Below, piece by piece: positions 11,561 to 25,349 of a stretch of 64,000 bases of DNA; positions within the stretch are counted from its first letter, which is position 1, and every line of letters starts with the position of its first letter. The stretch covers positions 248,001 to 312,000 of the forward strand of contig OZ234495.1 of assembly GCA_965153455.1 (NCBI GenBank), in the 5' to 3' direction. The DNA comes from Sphagnum compactum. Its lineage: Eukaryota; Bryophyta; Sphagnopsida; Sphagnales. Under the pieces are notes generated by a model. The model did no database searches. It was not told the DNA's origin and was given only the letters and a program-made list of their open reading frames with translations. The position numbers were made by a program, and so were the translations under genes.

Positions 11561-13380
11561 ATTACAATAAATTATAATAGTGAATTATGTCAACTAGTAG
11601 TGAAACAAAATATTTACATTGTAATATTATAATGAAATAACTTTAACTAGGGTGAAATCACTAAAATGTAATGAACTTATTTAATTTTTAAGGTCCCATA
11701 ATGATTTAAGCTAATGGCTTGCACCCCACTTTTGTAATAGTGATTGGACTACCACTTCAAAAGTTGAAAACTTTTGTCATCATATTGTAACAAACTTGAT
11801 TGAATTTTTTGTTTTGATGTACATATTGTAACATTCATCAATGAGCTTCAATTTTTTTGTATTACTTGGGCATAATCACGGCTAGGGTACACAAAAGGAA
11901 TGTCTCACCCCAAAATCATTCTCAGGACATTATTTTGAATGACCAATATGTTTACCGATTCATTTATTTTGGTGAATTTATTTTTCATTAAAAATAGTCA
12001 TTTTTTTGTGATTAAAATGGTTGTGATTGTTTGTGATTTGGATTATTTAAACTTGTCCTTAAATGTTCTGGAACACGTTTCAGGAACGTTGTCCCATTAC
12101 GTAGTTTTATTGAAAAGGAATCAATAGGAATAACAATATTTGTTCAAATTGATTCATGTTTTAACCACAAATAAAATAAAGTATGTTTTACATGATGGCA
12201 TAAAATTTTGGTAATATAAAAAACTATATTTTTTGGAATTGATACTACAATGTTAAATTCTCTTCATCAAAAGGGCTACATTAATAAGGACAATTATAGT
12301 AATTTATGATAAATAGTTTACATTCCAAAGGTTGGGGGGGAAGTTTATGAAATGTGGATATAAAAAAGAGGATTTTTATAATGTTCTTATTAAGACTTTA
12401 GCACTCCAAATGAGAGGCTATCATTCTAGAAATGTCTTAAAGTCGTGTTTATTTATGGTTTATGCTTCAACATGACATCCAAATTTTATTTAATTAATTT
12501 TTTTCAAATTTTGTAGCACTTTTTGGTTGAAGGAATAAACATATATGGCATCCTTTCATTACTTCACATCTCAAAACATGATTTGGCCTCAAAATTTGGG
12601 ACATAAAATAGGACTATGTACTTTTGGTTCCTATTGTGATACCCCAACCATGATTGTCCCCACTTATCTAAGTAGGAGGTTATACCATATATTAAGTATC
12701 TACCTAGATAATATGTAGGTACTACATATTATCTACGTTTAGTAAGCTACTACATACTATTAATTCAATTAATAATTAATTAATAAAAATAAACAACAAG
12801 ACTGGTTAATTACTATAAATCATAAATAAATAAATAATATCAATGATTAATAATTGATTACTTCCTATGAAATATTAAATATTAAAAATTAAACAATAAT
12901 AATTCACTATTAATTACTTATCTTCAATTTTTAATTACTGATTATTTATTATTTATTATTAAATACTCATTATTGATTATTTACTATGGATTAATAATTA
13001 TCAATTTATATATAATGAATTATTATTAACTAAAAATTAGTTCAAAATAATTTCATTTATCAATAATTATTAACAATTATATAGTGACTACTATTGACTA
13101 TTATAAATTACTATCAAATATTAGAAAAAACTTACATGTGCCTTAAGGTAGCATGCATGTAGCCTATTAAACTTTATAAGTACTTACTAAGTGTAATATG
13201 CCTAACTTAGGGCCTATTAACTATGAATTTAAATTTGGTATGTACCTTAAACAAAATAAACTTGTAGGTTAAGTGACCAAATTAGTATGGTTGATTTGAC
13301 TAAATGTTAAATGAGAATGGCCAATTTGAATAATTATAAATCACAATGACCATTGAGTATGGTCAATTCGACTAAGCTTT

Positions 13381-13686
13381 CATCACAAATTTAGAATTTC
13401 ATGACTTAGAAATGAAAATTGTGTAACATTGGTTCATTCATAATTTATACGTTTCACACACTACTATAGTGCATTGAAAACACATTTGACACACAGATTT
13501 ATTAGAAGATGTGAAATTTGTGTGACATTTGTTCATTCATAGGTTCGTACTTTATCCATCAATGCATTTATTCATGTGTTAAATGTGTTTTCAATGCATG
13601 ATATTCGTATGTAAAATGTACAAACTTATGAATGAATGAACTTTGCATCTTTTCATCATTAATTCATCACATGTTAAATTTGTGAT
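13381..13686. repeat. Foldback inverted repeat (~306 bp, MITE-like)
   Basis: The left arm starts CATCACAAATTTA at 13381 and the right arm ends TAAATTTGTGATG at 13686. Internal matched blocks include TTCATTCATA and GCATTGAAAACACATTT on the left, with AAATGTGTTTTCAATGC and TATGAATGAATGAAC on the right. Arms are about 150 bp and imperfect. No coding potential. It may be the core of a larger CACTA-like MITE whose right end is at 13896. Confidence 0.7.
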
Positions 13687-13877
13687 GTTGGTCATTTTGA
13701 AGGACCTTTGGCCTTTTTTACTAAATGTTTGGTTTGTCGCACATGGTCAAAAATGTCACTTTCATCAAACGTTTTAACCAGAAGTAACTCGCGTCTTTCA
13801 TGCCCCAAGCCTTTAGTCAAAATGATTATCCCCCTTGGTCAATGTGAATATTTTAGTCAAGTTCGACCTTCTAAAAA

Positions 13878-13896
13878 GTCACATTTTTTTGTAGTG
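13878..13896. mobile_element. CACTA-like terminal motif (right end)
   Basis: Read on the minus strand from 13896 the sequence begins CACTACAAAAAAATGTGAC, closely matching CACTA (En/Spm) transposon termini. A matching left terminus was not found between 11 and 13.4 kb, so this may be a truncated or degenerate element. The foldback at 13381-13686 lies just inside it. Confidence 0.4.
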
Positions 13897-13949
13897 ATTT
13901 AACCGGTACCTTGTTTAATGAGTAGGTGGTATTGATGTATCTAGCTCAA

Positions 13950-16220
13950 TTTGATACACTTAACTACATTCTTAATTTTTCAGTGATAATATTAACTCTA
14001 GAACCACCATCTAATAGTACATCTTTATGAGGTTCTTTCTTACTTGAATTTATATCACTACCATCAAATGATCAATGGCAATTGAAATAACTATTGGTCT
14101 TGGTAAAGCAAGTTTTGATGGCACTGGGTTAAAAATGTAGCATTTAACATTAGGTCTTACTCGTAATAATTGTCCCAAGTTGAGTGTATATTTTGTCTCA
14201 AAGAATTGCTTGCTAATATCCTTTAAATTTTCTTCCAAAATCTTTTTTGTTGTAACATGTTCTTAGGTCAGAAGTTACTGAATAACTTCACTAATTTGAT
14301 TATTTTCAACCAATTGATTTGTAGTAAAATTATCAAGCAGTCCAGCCCAATTATTCTACAATGGTTCCTTAGTGGTTGTACTGCGTTATTTATCATTCTC
14401 ACCATGTTGTAGCTGCTATCTTACGGTTTCAATAAATGAATCCCATAGACATTTTTTTTTGTTGATATTTTTCTCCTTTGGCCTTAACTGGTTCTCGTTC
14501 TTTCAACACTTCTTGCTTTGGTTGTTGACTATGAGTAGTGATAATTGCTACCGCATTGACTAGTACATTATCAAGTTTAGACGATTTAGGTGCTACATTG
14601 GTAGAACTAATAGATTTAGTTCTAAAGATGTTCTGCATTTCAATCTTCTTGGGATATTCCACAGATCTATGCTTAGCACTAAAAGAAATTATACAAGGGT
14701 ATCAGACATGTATTCTAACCAATTTAATAGGTTGTGATTTAGTCTCTACTACTGGTTTTGTAGATTTGACTATAACGGTTTGTATTACTGGTACCTCTCT
14801 TTTTTGGTTATGATAGGTCTCAAAAATATGAGCTATTTTATCACAATTAGTGTAGTGTGATGTAGATTTTGTTGTACATAGCAAAAGGTACTATCCATTT
14901 AGCTATTGTATTAGCCTTTGGTGTGGTTATTAGAACATTGTAATTCAAGTTAATATATAGGTCCACTTTCTTCACATACTACAACAGCTTCCTTGTGCTC
15001 AATCAAGGTATCTCGTTTCATACTTGCTATCGTTAATATGAGGTAAGGTAATAAACCTATTGTGAAAACAGTGTCGAGGAAAACATTTGTTGTTCTAGCC
15101 TATAAACAATTTACTAGTTTCAACAAGCATTCATAGTAAATCTCAACACATTCAACGATTTGTTGTTGAATGTTTTGTAACTACATGTAGACCTCGTCAT
15201 CATTCACAACAATTCTCAATTGCTTGCAAAATACTTGTTCCAACTCTTCAAATGTGCATTTGGATGGTCTTGAACAAAATTTTCACTCCATTTAAAGATA
15301 TTATCTTTGAAAGTAAAACCAAATAGGTTGATGATGTTAGCTTCCATTATTTCACTAATAGTTTTAATGGTCTTCTTGAACCTTTGATGTGAGCATCCGG
15401 ATCAATGTCTTTGACATAGGTTGGATATTGTAACTTCTTGTATGGCAACTTGGTTGTTGGTTTTGGTACAGGTTGTACAATAAATTGTTGATACCATGGT
15501 GGTATAAACATATGGGGGTCAAGTGCTAACCATTTGAATGATCCAACATGTGGATTGAATTGTGGTCGTCCAAGTGGATCTCCTCTTATTAAACTTCCTC
15601 TAGGTGAATTTCTAGGTTGTCCTCCATCCAATGGTTGGTGAATAGAACCTTTGGGTACATGAGTTAGTAAATTGATGTTAACTTGTATAGTCCAATTGGT
15701 ATTAGTGCAATAACTTGTTGTTGAATAGGGCCTTTGTCCTTATTGATGATTAGTTGAACCATTATAGGAAACTGATTTCCAACAAAATGTGGGGTATATG
15801 TAGGTGGCATAACAAGTTGTTTAAGTACTAGATACACATATCCAAGTATATAACCTATATAATACCTAAAAATCAAAGTATCAAATCCTTTTGTTCCAAT
15901 CAAATATGTTGGCTACAAACTAAGATCTAAAGGTACAAAAAGGGGTATGACATAATACCACAATGGGTAGATGTAAGCAAAATATTGGTTTTACTTAATA
16001 TGATTGGTGTAACAAGTTGTTGCCACATTGACTAATAGTTAACAAGTACTATTGTATGACAAATATTAGGCTTGAGTTCATGGCTTGATTCAGTATAATG
16101 GTAATGATTCATGGCTTGAATTCCTAATACAAACACATTGGGTAAATTAAATTGGAGTGGTTGGAAGGATAGGTTGGGTGCAATCACAATCAAATGAGCC
16201 AATGGTGGCAAAGGACTCAA
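13950..16220 (-). mobile_element. Decayed Ty3/gypsy gag region
   Basis: Minus-strand translation, in broken frames, reads as a retrotransposon gag. A Pro-rich N-terminal part at 15631-15347 includes YPTYVKDIDPDAHIK. A capsid-like part near 15350-15000 includes NLFGFTF and a CTFEELEQVFC-like block. A nucleocapsid zinc knuckle near 14860-14800 is degenerate (YTNCDKIAHIFETYHN, with two Cys changed to Tyr). A linker with KREVPV and KSTKPV follows, then a protease-proximal segment near 14238-14050 with KYTLNLGQLL. Stops and frameshifts are frequent, so it encodes nothing intact. The pol relic at 39.2-41.2 kb is on the other strand and is a separate insertion. Confidence 0.75.
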
Positions 16221-18733
16221 AGACTACATTCTTTTTTATGTTCATTTCACTTTCTCATAAAAAGGACTTTTGGGATGAATTTTTTTGCAATATGTTATTA
16301 AAAATACATATATGTTTTTCAATTCATCACATTTTTTGTATTAACTTTTCATGAATAACTAAAAAAATTTAAAATGTGTACAGTATCTACCAAATTTTGT
16401 GTTTCATTTGAAAAATTATCTTAAATTTCAAATTGTATGAAAATATGATAATTATTTTATTTTTTATTTTATTGTTTCATAAACTAAAACTTTGTTTTAA
16501 ATGTCATGTACATTACATCCCATTTACATGTGGTAAAAAACTTTTGAAATTCTAAAATTATGTTCAATAGATTTTTAATTTTTAAAATTTTAAAATTTCA
16601 CTACATTCAAATTGTGAATGCTTTCTAAGTGTGAATAATCAATTAACATCATCTCAATTTTTTTCTCATCAAAATTCCTTTATAAAAAAAGTTTTTAACT
16701 TAATAATTTGCAAAATTGATTGTTTTTTATGCAATTGTTGTTCAAGTCCAAAGGTCCTTTATTAAAACCAAAACCCAAAATAATTTGTTTTCAATTTATA
16801 TTTTGAATTCTTCAACATTCATATTAATCATTTAGCACTACATTCCATTATTAACATGGCATTAAAGTGGCACCACAAAAAATAATTTTTAAAAATTATG
16901 ATTTTATAAAGTTTTGGTGGTTGCCTGACGTGTTTTTTTGGCTAGTTTGATTATAACTACACCCAGTTCACATCTAAACATTCATCACCTCCTCCCTCAA
17001 TAATTGTTTTAACCTATCATCAACGAAAGGGCAATGGCTGAACAAATGTTTCACTTGTTGACAATTTAAGTACAAATTACAATTCCAACACCTTGATTTC
17101 TTATTGAAACCGATATATGGTGTGGAACTTGTGATCCTTCACCTTGACCAGGAACTAATCTAGTTGGCCAGGTGCTTTGTTGATATGTAACTTTTTGTCA
17201 AACAAACATAGGTGTTGTTTGGGTTTCCAGATGTTGTATGGAAACTGATTGATTGGAAGGTCTTCAATCAATGTGTTGAATCTAATCCAACCTGTTGAAT
17301 AGTTGGATTTGTTCCATTTCTAAATTAGTGGGTACCAAATCAATGTTGGGACTTGGTTGTTGGTGTTGAAAACTAATAGATCTTGCAATTGGTGTAAATG
17401 TACCAATTTTGGGTATATAGTAACTTGGGATTGTAGACTACCATGGTTGTTGTACAAAGATAACTTCAGCAATTTGTTGAACAAGTTCATGATTGTCACC
17501 ATTGTGAACATTCACTACCCGCAATTGTGTTGATGTTTGTGGTGTTATTTGATGAATGGTTAAGAGCACGGTTGGATCTTTTAACACAACCAGTTCAACA
17601 GTATTTTGATGTTGTTTATCTTGTTCTTATGCAAATTTTGAAACAAGTTGATGTTTGACATGTTCTAACTGTTTTCTAAGGCTTCTAGTGACTACTCTTG
17701 ACATCTTCTAAATTCAATAGGTTCTAGTAAAGCCCTTGTATTATTTTTGAATATAAAAATAAAATGACCCCTCCCAATAATTAGGAATTTGTGAAAAACT
17801 TCTTTTACAGGTTGGGCACCTAGGTTTCTTCAAAAAAATTATAATAACCTCACCCTATTTTCTAATGCATTCAAACTAAATCAAGAAACAACAACTTTAA
17901 TCCTAAAAATTACACAAAATAAGCAAAAACATGACACAATCCAAAATCTCTAAGCACTAATGCTTTTCAAATCTAATCTAATAAAATATTGAATCTTAAC
18001 CAAAAATTGTAAGAATGATTGCTTTTGAATTTTGATTTACTACGTAGTCGCCAAATCTTAATCATCTTTTCTATTCCCATAAATTTTAAACTTCTGATTT
18101 TCCCAATAACAAGTTCTGGAAAACATCAACAGGTACGCTTATACTTAAAATCTAAATCTATGTACAATTCCTAAACAACATGTACTCAAATCAGTAAAAG
18201 CTTCAAGAAATCATCACTTGAGGAAAACAAAATACTTCATGTTTCATTCTTCAAAGTGAAAGAAAAAACATAGAATCAAAAGTTATTCAATTAAAAGTTA
18301 GTTCAAACCAAATCTCTCCTCCTAGTTTTATACAAACTAATTCAAAACTTAAATAGTCCAAATGGACCATTTAAACAATCATTAGCTAATATAAACACTA
18401 ACAATTCAAAATAAATAAATTTAAGTATAACATGTTTAACTACTTGTCCAACTAACTATCCGTTCAGCCAACGACCTCTTCTACATACTATCGGTTGACT
18501 AACTATCTGTCAACCTGTCTACTAACCTAGTGTAATGCTACATGTCAAGTTCTGTAACTAGTTAGGTTTTGTCACAAGTTAAGTTAGATCACAAGTTAAG
18601 TTAAGTAACTTGTTACAAATAGTAATCTGTTAGATCCAGTAACCTTTAGGTTTCCTATTAGAAAATTTGGGTAACACCTTTATGCATGAAAGATGGCAAC
18701 TAAAATGGATTTCAAACGGCCAAAATGAATTGG
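16221..18733. other. AT-rich non-coding stretch, no recognisable gene
   Basis: Low-complexity A/T sequence at 16.3-16.9 kb, then weakly structured sequence to 18.7 kb. It may contain the 5' leader or LTR of the minus-strand gypsy relic, but no TG..CA ends or primer-binding site could be assigned. Confidence 0.5.
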
Positions 18734-18900
18734 GGTCATTCCAACCACGCAATGGTGATTGAAATTGATTTCAGTCACCGTTACAAGGCTGGAATGAGTC
18801 AAGGACATTCCAACCACCCAATGGTGATTGAAAGTCACCATTAAGAGGCCGGAATGAGTCAAGGACATTCCAACCACGCAATGGATTTCAATCACCTTAA
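18734..18900 (+). repeat. Short tandem repeat, 3 copies of ~60-69 bp
   Basis: The unit begins GG(T/A)CATTCCAACCACGCAATGG and contains GGAATGAGTCAA. Copies start at 18734, 18803 and 18863. The open frame over it on the minus strand, with a repeated VVGMSLTHS, is only the translated repeat. Confidence 0.85.
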
Positions 18901-19872
18901 AGTTGGTTTAGGGTTTAAGATGGCAAACCATGTCACCCTGAAGCTAGTTTAGGGTTCAGGATGGCATCGAAAATCAATTTCAATTAAAAGCTTTTTATCA
19001 CGTTCTTTATCCCAGGTGTATTCTACTACTACATTTTTCTCTTTCAAAACAAATTGTCTGCATCACTTAACTAGAGTCAACATTTCAGTCATTTTACAGG
19101 GGCTGTAGAGCGGGGCCATCTTTTGCAAGTTTGATTATGTACCTCCCACACCCTGGATTAAATGTTTGCATAGTTATATTGCGTGATTTACAGGAAGATA
19201 TGCTGGATCCTTTTATGATTTGATGGTTCTGACATTGGCTTCATTTTATGTTTAGTATACTCAGATTAATCTGAGTTCCATGGCAGCTTTACCACTGAAT
19301 GTATCAATACAATCAATGGGAAATGATGATGTTCTTTTAGCAATAAAAGTTTGGTGGAATTTCCTAATTTCAAATGGATTTCTTGCTTCTTCCCCATAGG
19401 TTGTTTTTGTTAAGGAAAACAAGTCAATGTATTTTACCTTAATGGGGATTTTCCATTTTTAGCCAAAACGTGTCATTTCAGTGAAAGATAACCCAAGAAA
19501 ACTATACTTGATTACATAATACCTATCTGCTTCAAAGTAGTAAAATGGCTTTTGTAAGAGGACAAAGGTTACATGCAGCAGTAGTACAGAAGTTTAGCTC
19601 TTTTCAAGGGTTTGTCACTAAGTTATGAATGGGTTGGTTACACCCAAAATTTTATGACTGCATATAATGAGTTAAAATTTTCCCCTATCTTAATGAAGAT
19701 GGTGCACAAAAACAGCAAGCCATCAGATGGTGAATCAAAATAGGTTCGGTCACCTTCCACCACCTATCTAAACCCAATGGCAAATTATTTTGGTTGCCAT
19801 CCTTATCCTTAAACCAACAAGGATCACAACCTGTAACCTTGAATTCACTCACTGTAAATTTGTCATCATCAA
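18901..19872. other. 3' flank of the TOL gene, no other gene seen
   Basis: Lies downstream of the TOL stop codon on the minus strand and probably includes its 3' UTR. No open frame with plant-gene character was seen. The polyadenylation site was not assigned. Confidence 0.5.
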
Positions 19873-22800
19873 TCAAGAGCCAACCGTGCTGCTATTTGGT
19901 CTTGCAATGTTTTCCACAAGTCCTGCAGCCTTGAATTTTGCATCCACACTCCTAAAATCAACTAAATCCTCAAACAACTTATCAGATGCATTGACTGGCT
20001 TGGGTGGTGATGCCTGTGGGAATGGCACCATCACCAGAGACTGCTTGTACTGGCTTCCTACTGGCAGATTCTGCATATGTTGACTTGTGTCCTGTGGGGA
20101 AAGATTATGTGTCCTCCCAAAGACATCCTGCATGCCTGACACAGAGCCCATCTTGTAAGGATCATATGAAGCTCGAACCTGTTGAAGCTGCTGCAAATAC
20201 TGTTGCCATTGTTCATACTGAGCTGGAGATGGTGGAATCCACGACCCCGCATTGAACTGGGCATTCATGATGGCCTGCTGTTGTGCATTCCATTGTTGAG
20301 ATTGATTTATTCCCGTCCATTGAGCTGGAACTTGGTAGCCCCCTTGCAACTGCTGCTGTCGTTCCATCTCTGAACCATCTTGCCATGGTGGTGGTGTTCT
20401 CACAGCTGGTTGCTGCTGCTGCTGCTGCACTGGAGAGTATGTATTCTGTGTCTGCTGAGCCTGAGGCTGATGACCCAATGGTGACTGTGGTAACTGTGGT
20501 GACTGAGGTTGCACATCACCATAGATCATAGATCGCTGCTGAGCTGTGAGGGTGTGTTCAGCTGCCAAAGCAGCCATGGACCATGGAGCTGCATAGTCAT
20601 TTTGTACCATGTCAGGGAGCTGCTGGTGGAATGCCTGGAAGGGTGGCACCATATTGCCATTTGAAGCCTGCGGCTGCGAAGAAGGCTGGGACAAGGAGCC
20701 ATTGACAGATTGTTGTACGTTCGGGGCTGCATGGTATGCCATTGATCCAAATGCATTCAGGGACCCTTCTGGAGCTGGTAAAGCCAGTAATGACATCTGC
20801 CCAACATATTGCTCAGTTGGTGCAGGAGGTGCAGCTGTTGAATTGAATGGATCCACAGGCTCACCACTGAGGAGATCAAGCAGGGGCCCATGAGAGTCAT
20901 TTGTGGCACTTGAACTCACTGCAACAGGTTTCTTTGCAATTTCTTGTGTAGGACGGGCAAGTGCAGGCTTGCTAGTGCTCAGCATCAAGTTTACAGGCAT
21001 GATACGAGATGCTTCCTCACCTTGTGATGATGCAGGCCTGTGAAGTATAAACCAACACCTTCACTAATTAGACAATTCTGCTCATAGAGCAAACCCTGAA
21101 GGTCTCTGCAATGGCCATCTGGTGGGTATACATACAATCCCTCTACAAGAAATCTTGGTCCAACAGGGTGCAAATCTTAACTAAACAAATCTTGTACAGT
21201 TCAGGATCTGCACGCACACCTTTTAGGTTCTGCAGGAATTGGAGCTCCAGAAATAAGGGCATCATGTTTGGCAAGCACATGCAGCAGATCATCATGTAGG
21301 GATAGGCCCTCCCGCAACTCCTCCTCATTCCTGTCCACCCGAAATCAAGGAATAAGCAGTCTAGACTTTCAAGCAAAATCCATGTCAGAACTGAAAACCA
21401 ACACCCACCACAGTGTGGAAAGCACCACACCTGTTTTCTTGCATCATGATTCAAAAACTCTATTTTATCTAAGAAAAGCACACAGCTGCCATGTCCATGG
21501 CCTGTTGTCCACGTTACAAGTCCATACATTCCTGCCAATGTTCTATTATCTGCATCCTATATTGCTGCAGGGGATATTGACACCACACACAAACATTAAC
21601 AACCACATACATCAAGGGAGATAAATTACGAGGTGGTATTGACAAGGTGCATGATAGCACGCTGGGTTGTACGGCACTGCTCCACTAGATCCACTATCAC
21701 TTCTCCTCTTATAGCCTGCATGCCGGTAACAATCTGTGGTTACTTAATATCCATAACAAACAAAAACCTCCCAATATCTTAGGTGCATATCATTCACAAA
21801 TGGTACCATGCATACCACCAGATGATTAGTCATGCATTCTCAAACAATCCAGGTCAAAGGAAATAGTCACAGAAGAAAAGATGGTCACCACTACAAACAC
21901 ATACCATTCTGTCTCGAGGGGGCACAGCACTCAGCATCTCTGAGAGAACTTCGATGACACCACGAGTATTTTGAATGTCTGTCAAGCTGCATCAAATGCA
22001 AGACCCCAGGCAAACCATCAGAATATTTCAAATAGGAGATGTAACATCATGTGCTAGGGCCAAGCCAGCTTATAAGTTGATGCTGGTTCTTCTGCTCTTT
22101 TATAGGACAAACCATCTAGCTCCCTGTTGATCAATTGATGCACTTTGGTTTGGTGCAGAGTAAAAGATCCATACCTCATAGATGGAATATGGATGTTGGC
22201 CTCAGATCTTGGGGTAACCATCCCTGAAGGCTGCAACCCTGAGGAAAGAGACTGGTAAGAAGAAGCATTGGACTGTGATTGAGGTGGAATGAGGGTAGGC
22301 ACTCTGTGCACGTCCCTGTGCCGAGGGAATTGTACACCTAAACTCTGCAAAGATACAAAATGAACTGGCTTCAGCAACTGCCAAAAAAATAACATCATGC
22401 AAGACTTGCCACAAACATTTTGTCAAAGAGGATCACTGTGATGGACCAGAGCTCCTCGTATAATCCCAGAGGACCCATGAAACTCCTAGAGTGGCAGCTA
22501 CAAATAAATGACCCCTGTGCCACAACCTTGCAACAGAACAGACATCTGGTCAGAAAAGATTCGTGATTCACACCTGCAATTGACTATAAGCCATGTAATA
22601 CTGGGGGTAGGGTGCCCCATGACCCCCAAAAGTCTCTTTCCATGAATCCACCAATACAATTATCTTGTCCCTCACTCGTGTGTCCACCTGCCAAAACTCA
22701 AATGGAGGGAGGCAACCATCACTGCCTTATTCATCAATACAACAGCTGCCCCAAAACAAAGCCTTATGAGATGACAAAACGAGGTAGAACCACTAGTGCC

Positions 22801-24771
22801 ATTGGAGATTGGTATGAGGTCATTTGTCTGACAAATCTTGATGATAATCATGAGACCAGTTCCTCCTCACAAAAAATCACCACATCAGCAACTGGGACTC
22901 AAATCTTTTTCAAAAGCAATCCAGGACCAAAGCAAGAACTGAGGTTGCAGTGAAGCTTATCAGGAGCTTGACTGCAATCCCACAAATGTGATGCGAACCA
23001 AGATACATCTATCCAGGACCAGAGAGGGGCAACAACTCCGTACATGCTTACAACAAAAAGACATACATTCAAGCAAAGAGGGACCAAATTGAGCAACCAA
23101 AACTTGACACACTTACTTTCTTCTTCATGATTTTCACCATTTCTTGCAGCACCTCTCGGTCCTGGATGTGTTGATGGACATTATCTCCACAATTCCTTAT
23201 CAATGTTTCCAGAAGCTGCACAGAAAGAAAGTTCAGATAGCCATCTTATTCAAAAGGACTTCCAAATTCAGGAATCTTATGCAAACAAATTACAACCAGA
23301 AACCCAAACATAAAAGTAAGTAGCTCAAGCAAAAATGCATACCGTCAGGGCAAGAAGCTGGACCATTGGATTACGATTTGTAAGCCGTCGCTTGATTGTC
23401 TTGATGACATCTTTTGCTTGCCTGATTAATTGCAAAACCCATGACTCCCAGATTACAACCATCACAAACCAAATAGGCAACCTGATCCATGAAAAGCTTG
23501 GATCACTTCATAATGTCAATACTGAACATGATGTTGAGTTCATGTTATCTACATAAGCTCAGAGTCCCTGATCAAACACCAAGGTAAGGCCTCAAAAGGT
23601 GCCAATCAAACATGTACATGATGCCTCCACTACCCCCAACAAGCAGAAAGGGCACACTACTAACGTAAGCACATAAGCACACATCAGACTAAGACAAACC
23701 TCAACAATGAAATGGATCAAACCAACGGATCTCCCACCATACGACTTCAGGAAAACAAGAAGCATTTTCTTGACCCTAAGAACTGAAGCTTGAAACCAAG
23801 GAGTCAGGAATTAATTCCCACAACTTGAACTCTGAGCTGAGACCCAAAACCCTAACCAGTCAGGAAAAACCTCCTGGACATCAAGCTCCAAAAAGCCTAA
23901 TTCTCTACCCAACCCTCAGAAGACTAAGCTCATAATGCCAAAGGATATTCAGAAAACAAAGCTGACCTAGACTCTCAAGAACTGTCATACACCATAGAAC
24001 ATCAACAGACACAAAAATTCTGGAAAGCATAATTCAGCATTTCATCTCAACAAACTCACAAAAACCCATCTGTTCCAAGCTCAAAGAAACAACCTAAGCA
24101 TGCATCAAAAAAACTTTCAAAAATCAATTTACTGGACTTGTCACAAGAAGTTGCAAACAAACAAATGTGTACTAGAGACTTCAGAGAAAACCAAGTTCGA
24201 AATGCCTGAGAATAGGCATTAAAGAGACATGAAGACAACCCAAAACGTTAATTCAGCCCCCAATTTTCTCCAAGAAAACCAGTCTCGAATGCTTATGTAG
24301 GCACAAGGATCTACTTAACAAAAAACTCCAAAAGAATCCAATTCAGCTAAAACGCTCCCAAAAAAAAATCTAACTATAAAATTAAAGCAAGTTTCATGTG
24401 GAACCGACGAGTCCAATTTGAGAAAGAAAAAAGCCTCGAGAAACCAACAAACCCATGCCGAGATTGGGCACCAAAGACCTTCTTCAAGAGACCAACAACC
24501 TCACACAACCCAGATTGCCAAGCACCCGAAAAGGCCACCCCAAAACACACATCTCACCACAACCCAAAGCTCCAAGTCACTCTATAGTCTACACCTTAGA
24601 AAAATTAGCAGAGCGGAGAACAAAGCGATAACCCAAGAAAAGGGAAAATAAAAGAAAACAAACTCACGAGGGGTCGTTGTTGATAACATCGCAAAGGTCG
24701 ACGTTGATCGCCCAGTCCGGTCCGGCCAGCAACTCGCTCGTCGCTCTCTCCACGATCCCACTAACCGTCAT
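19873..24771 (-). CDS. TOL: TOM1-like protein (TOL; VHS-GAT ubiquitin receptor), 9 exons, 669 aa
   Basis: TOL proteins act as ESCRT-0-like receptors that bind ubiquitinated membrane cargo at the plasma membrane and early endosomes and pass it to vacuolar sorting. Exons on the minus strand: 24771-24668, 23421-23343, 23215-23117, 22687-22574, 22344-22175, 21986-21905, 21715-21630, 21330-21220, 21037-19873. All joints are GT..AG and the total is 2010 nt, an exact reading frame. VHS domain: residues about 1-133, from [20 protein letters not shown] through KTIKRRL and [14 protein letters not shown] domain: about 189-281, with [28 protein letters not shown] and [17 protein letters not shown]. The long last exon encodes a disordered Gln/Pro-rich tail of about 388 aa with LLDLLSGEP (clathrin-box-like) and a Gln run from CAG repeats at about 20410-20430. 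The start is the first ATG and gives the family's conserved N-terminus. This is the clearest functional gene in the window. Confidence 0.96.
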
Positions 24772-25260
24772 CTTTTTTTCTCCACTTTACCAAACCAAAA
24801 AATGAAATGAAATCCCAAAACTCTCCCAAATTTCACCCAAAGCCCCTTCCAAAATCGGCCTAAGAAACTCCGCCTAAGAAAAAGGCTTAGTACTCTACAA
24901 ATCGTTGGAAGCCGCAGAACAAAATCACAACCCCGATGGAATCCAAAAAACCAGAATCCGAAGCAATTGTCGAACGGGGTACTCGATCTGAAAGAAACGA
25001 AGAATTATGAATTGCGTGTAACTTAGACGCGAAATTGGGTAGTTGCGTGGACAAGCAAAACGATCACCAAGAACACAGCGCACTACGCAGAAAAAGACAG
25101 GAACAAGACGGCGTGTTGACGACACATGGAGAAGTGTGAGTAGGGGAAGAAGAGAAAGAATTGTGAGCGGAAGGTGAGTTGTAAGCTGCTTTCCAAGTTG
25201 CCAACTGCGAAAGATCCCGGCATTATTAAGTAGGTGGCGTTTTGGCAAGGCAATCTACTC
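24772..25260 (-). promoter_or_regulatory. Likely 5' UTR and promoter region of TOL
   Basis: Region directly upstream of the TOL ATG. It is less AT-rich than the surroundings (CG-containing between 24.95 and 25.25 kb), as is common around plant transcription starts. No certain TATA box. The minus-strand open frame at 25248-24925 has no recognisable domain and is judged spurious. Confidence 0.35.
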
Positions 25261-25349
25261 CATCCATTTTTGCTTCACCAATAATTCATTTAACTTCATC
25301 CCAAATCTCATTTTGTACATTAACATTCCCTGCAGTTTTCAATTCAAAT

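Noticed and set aside
20004-20893. Several + strand open frames over the TOL last exon
   Set aside because: They are shadows of the Gln/Pro-rich TOL coding sequence, which has a full nine-exon frame.
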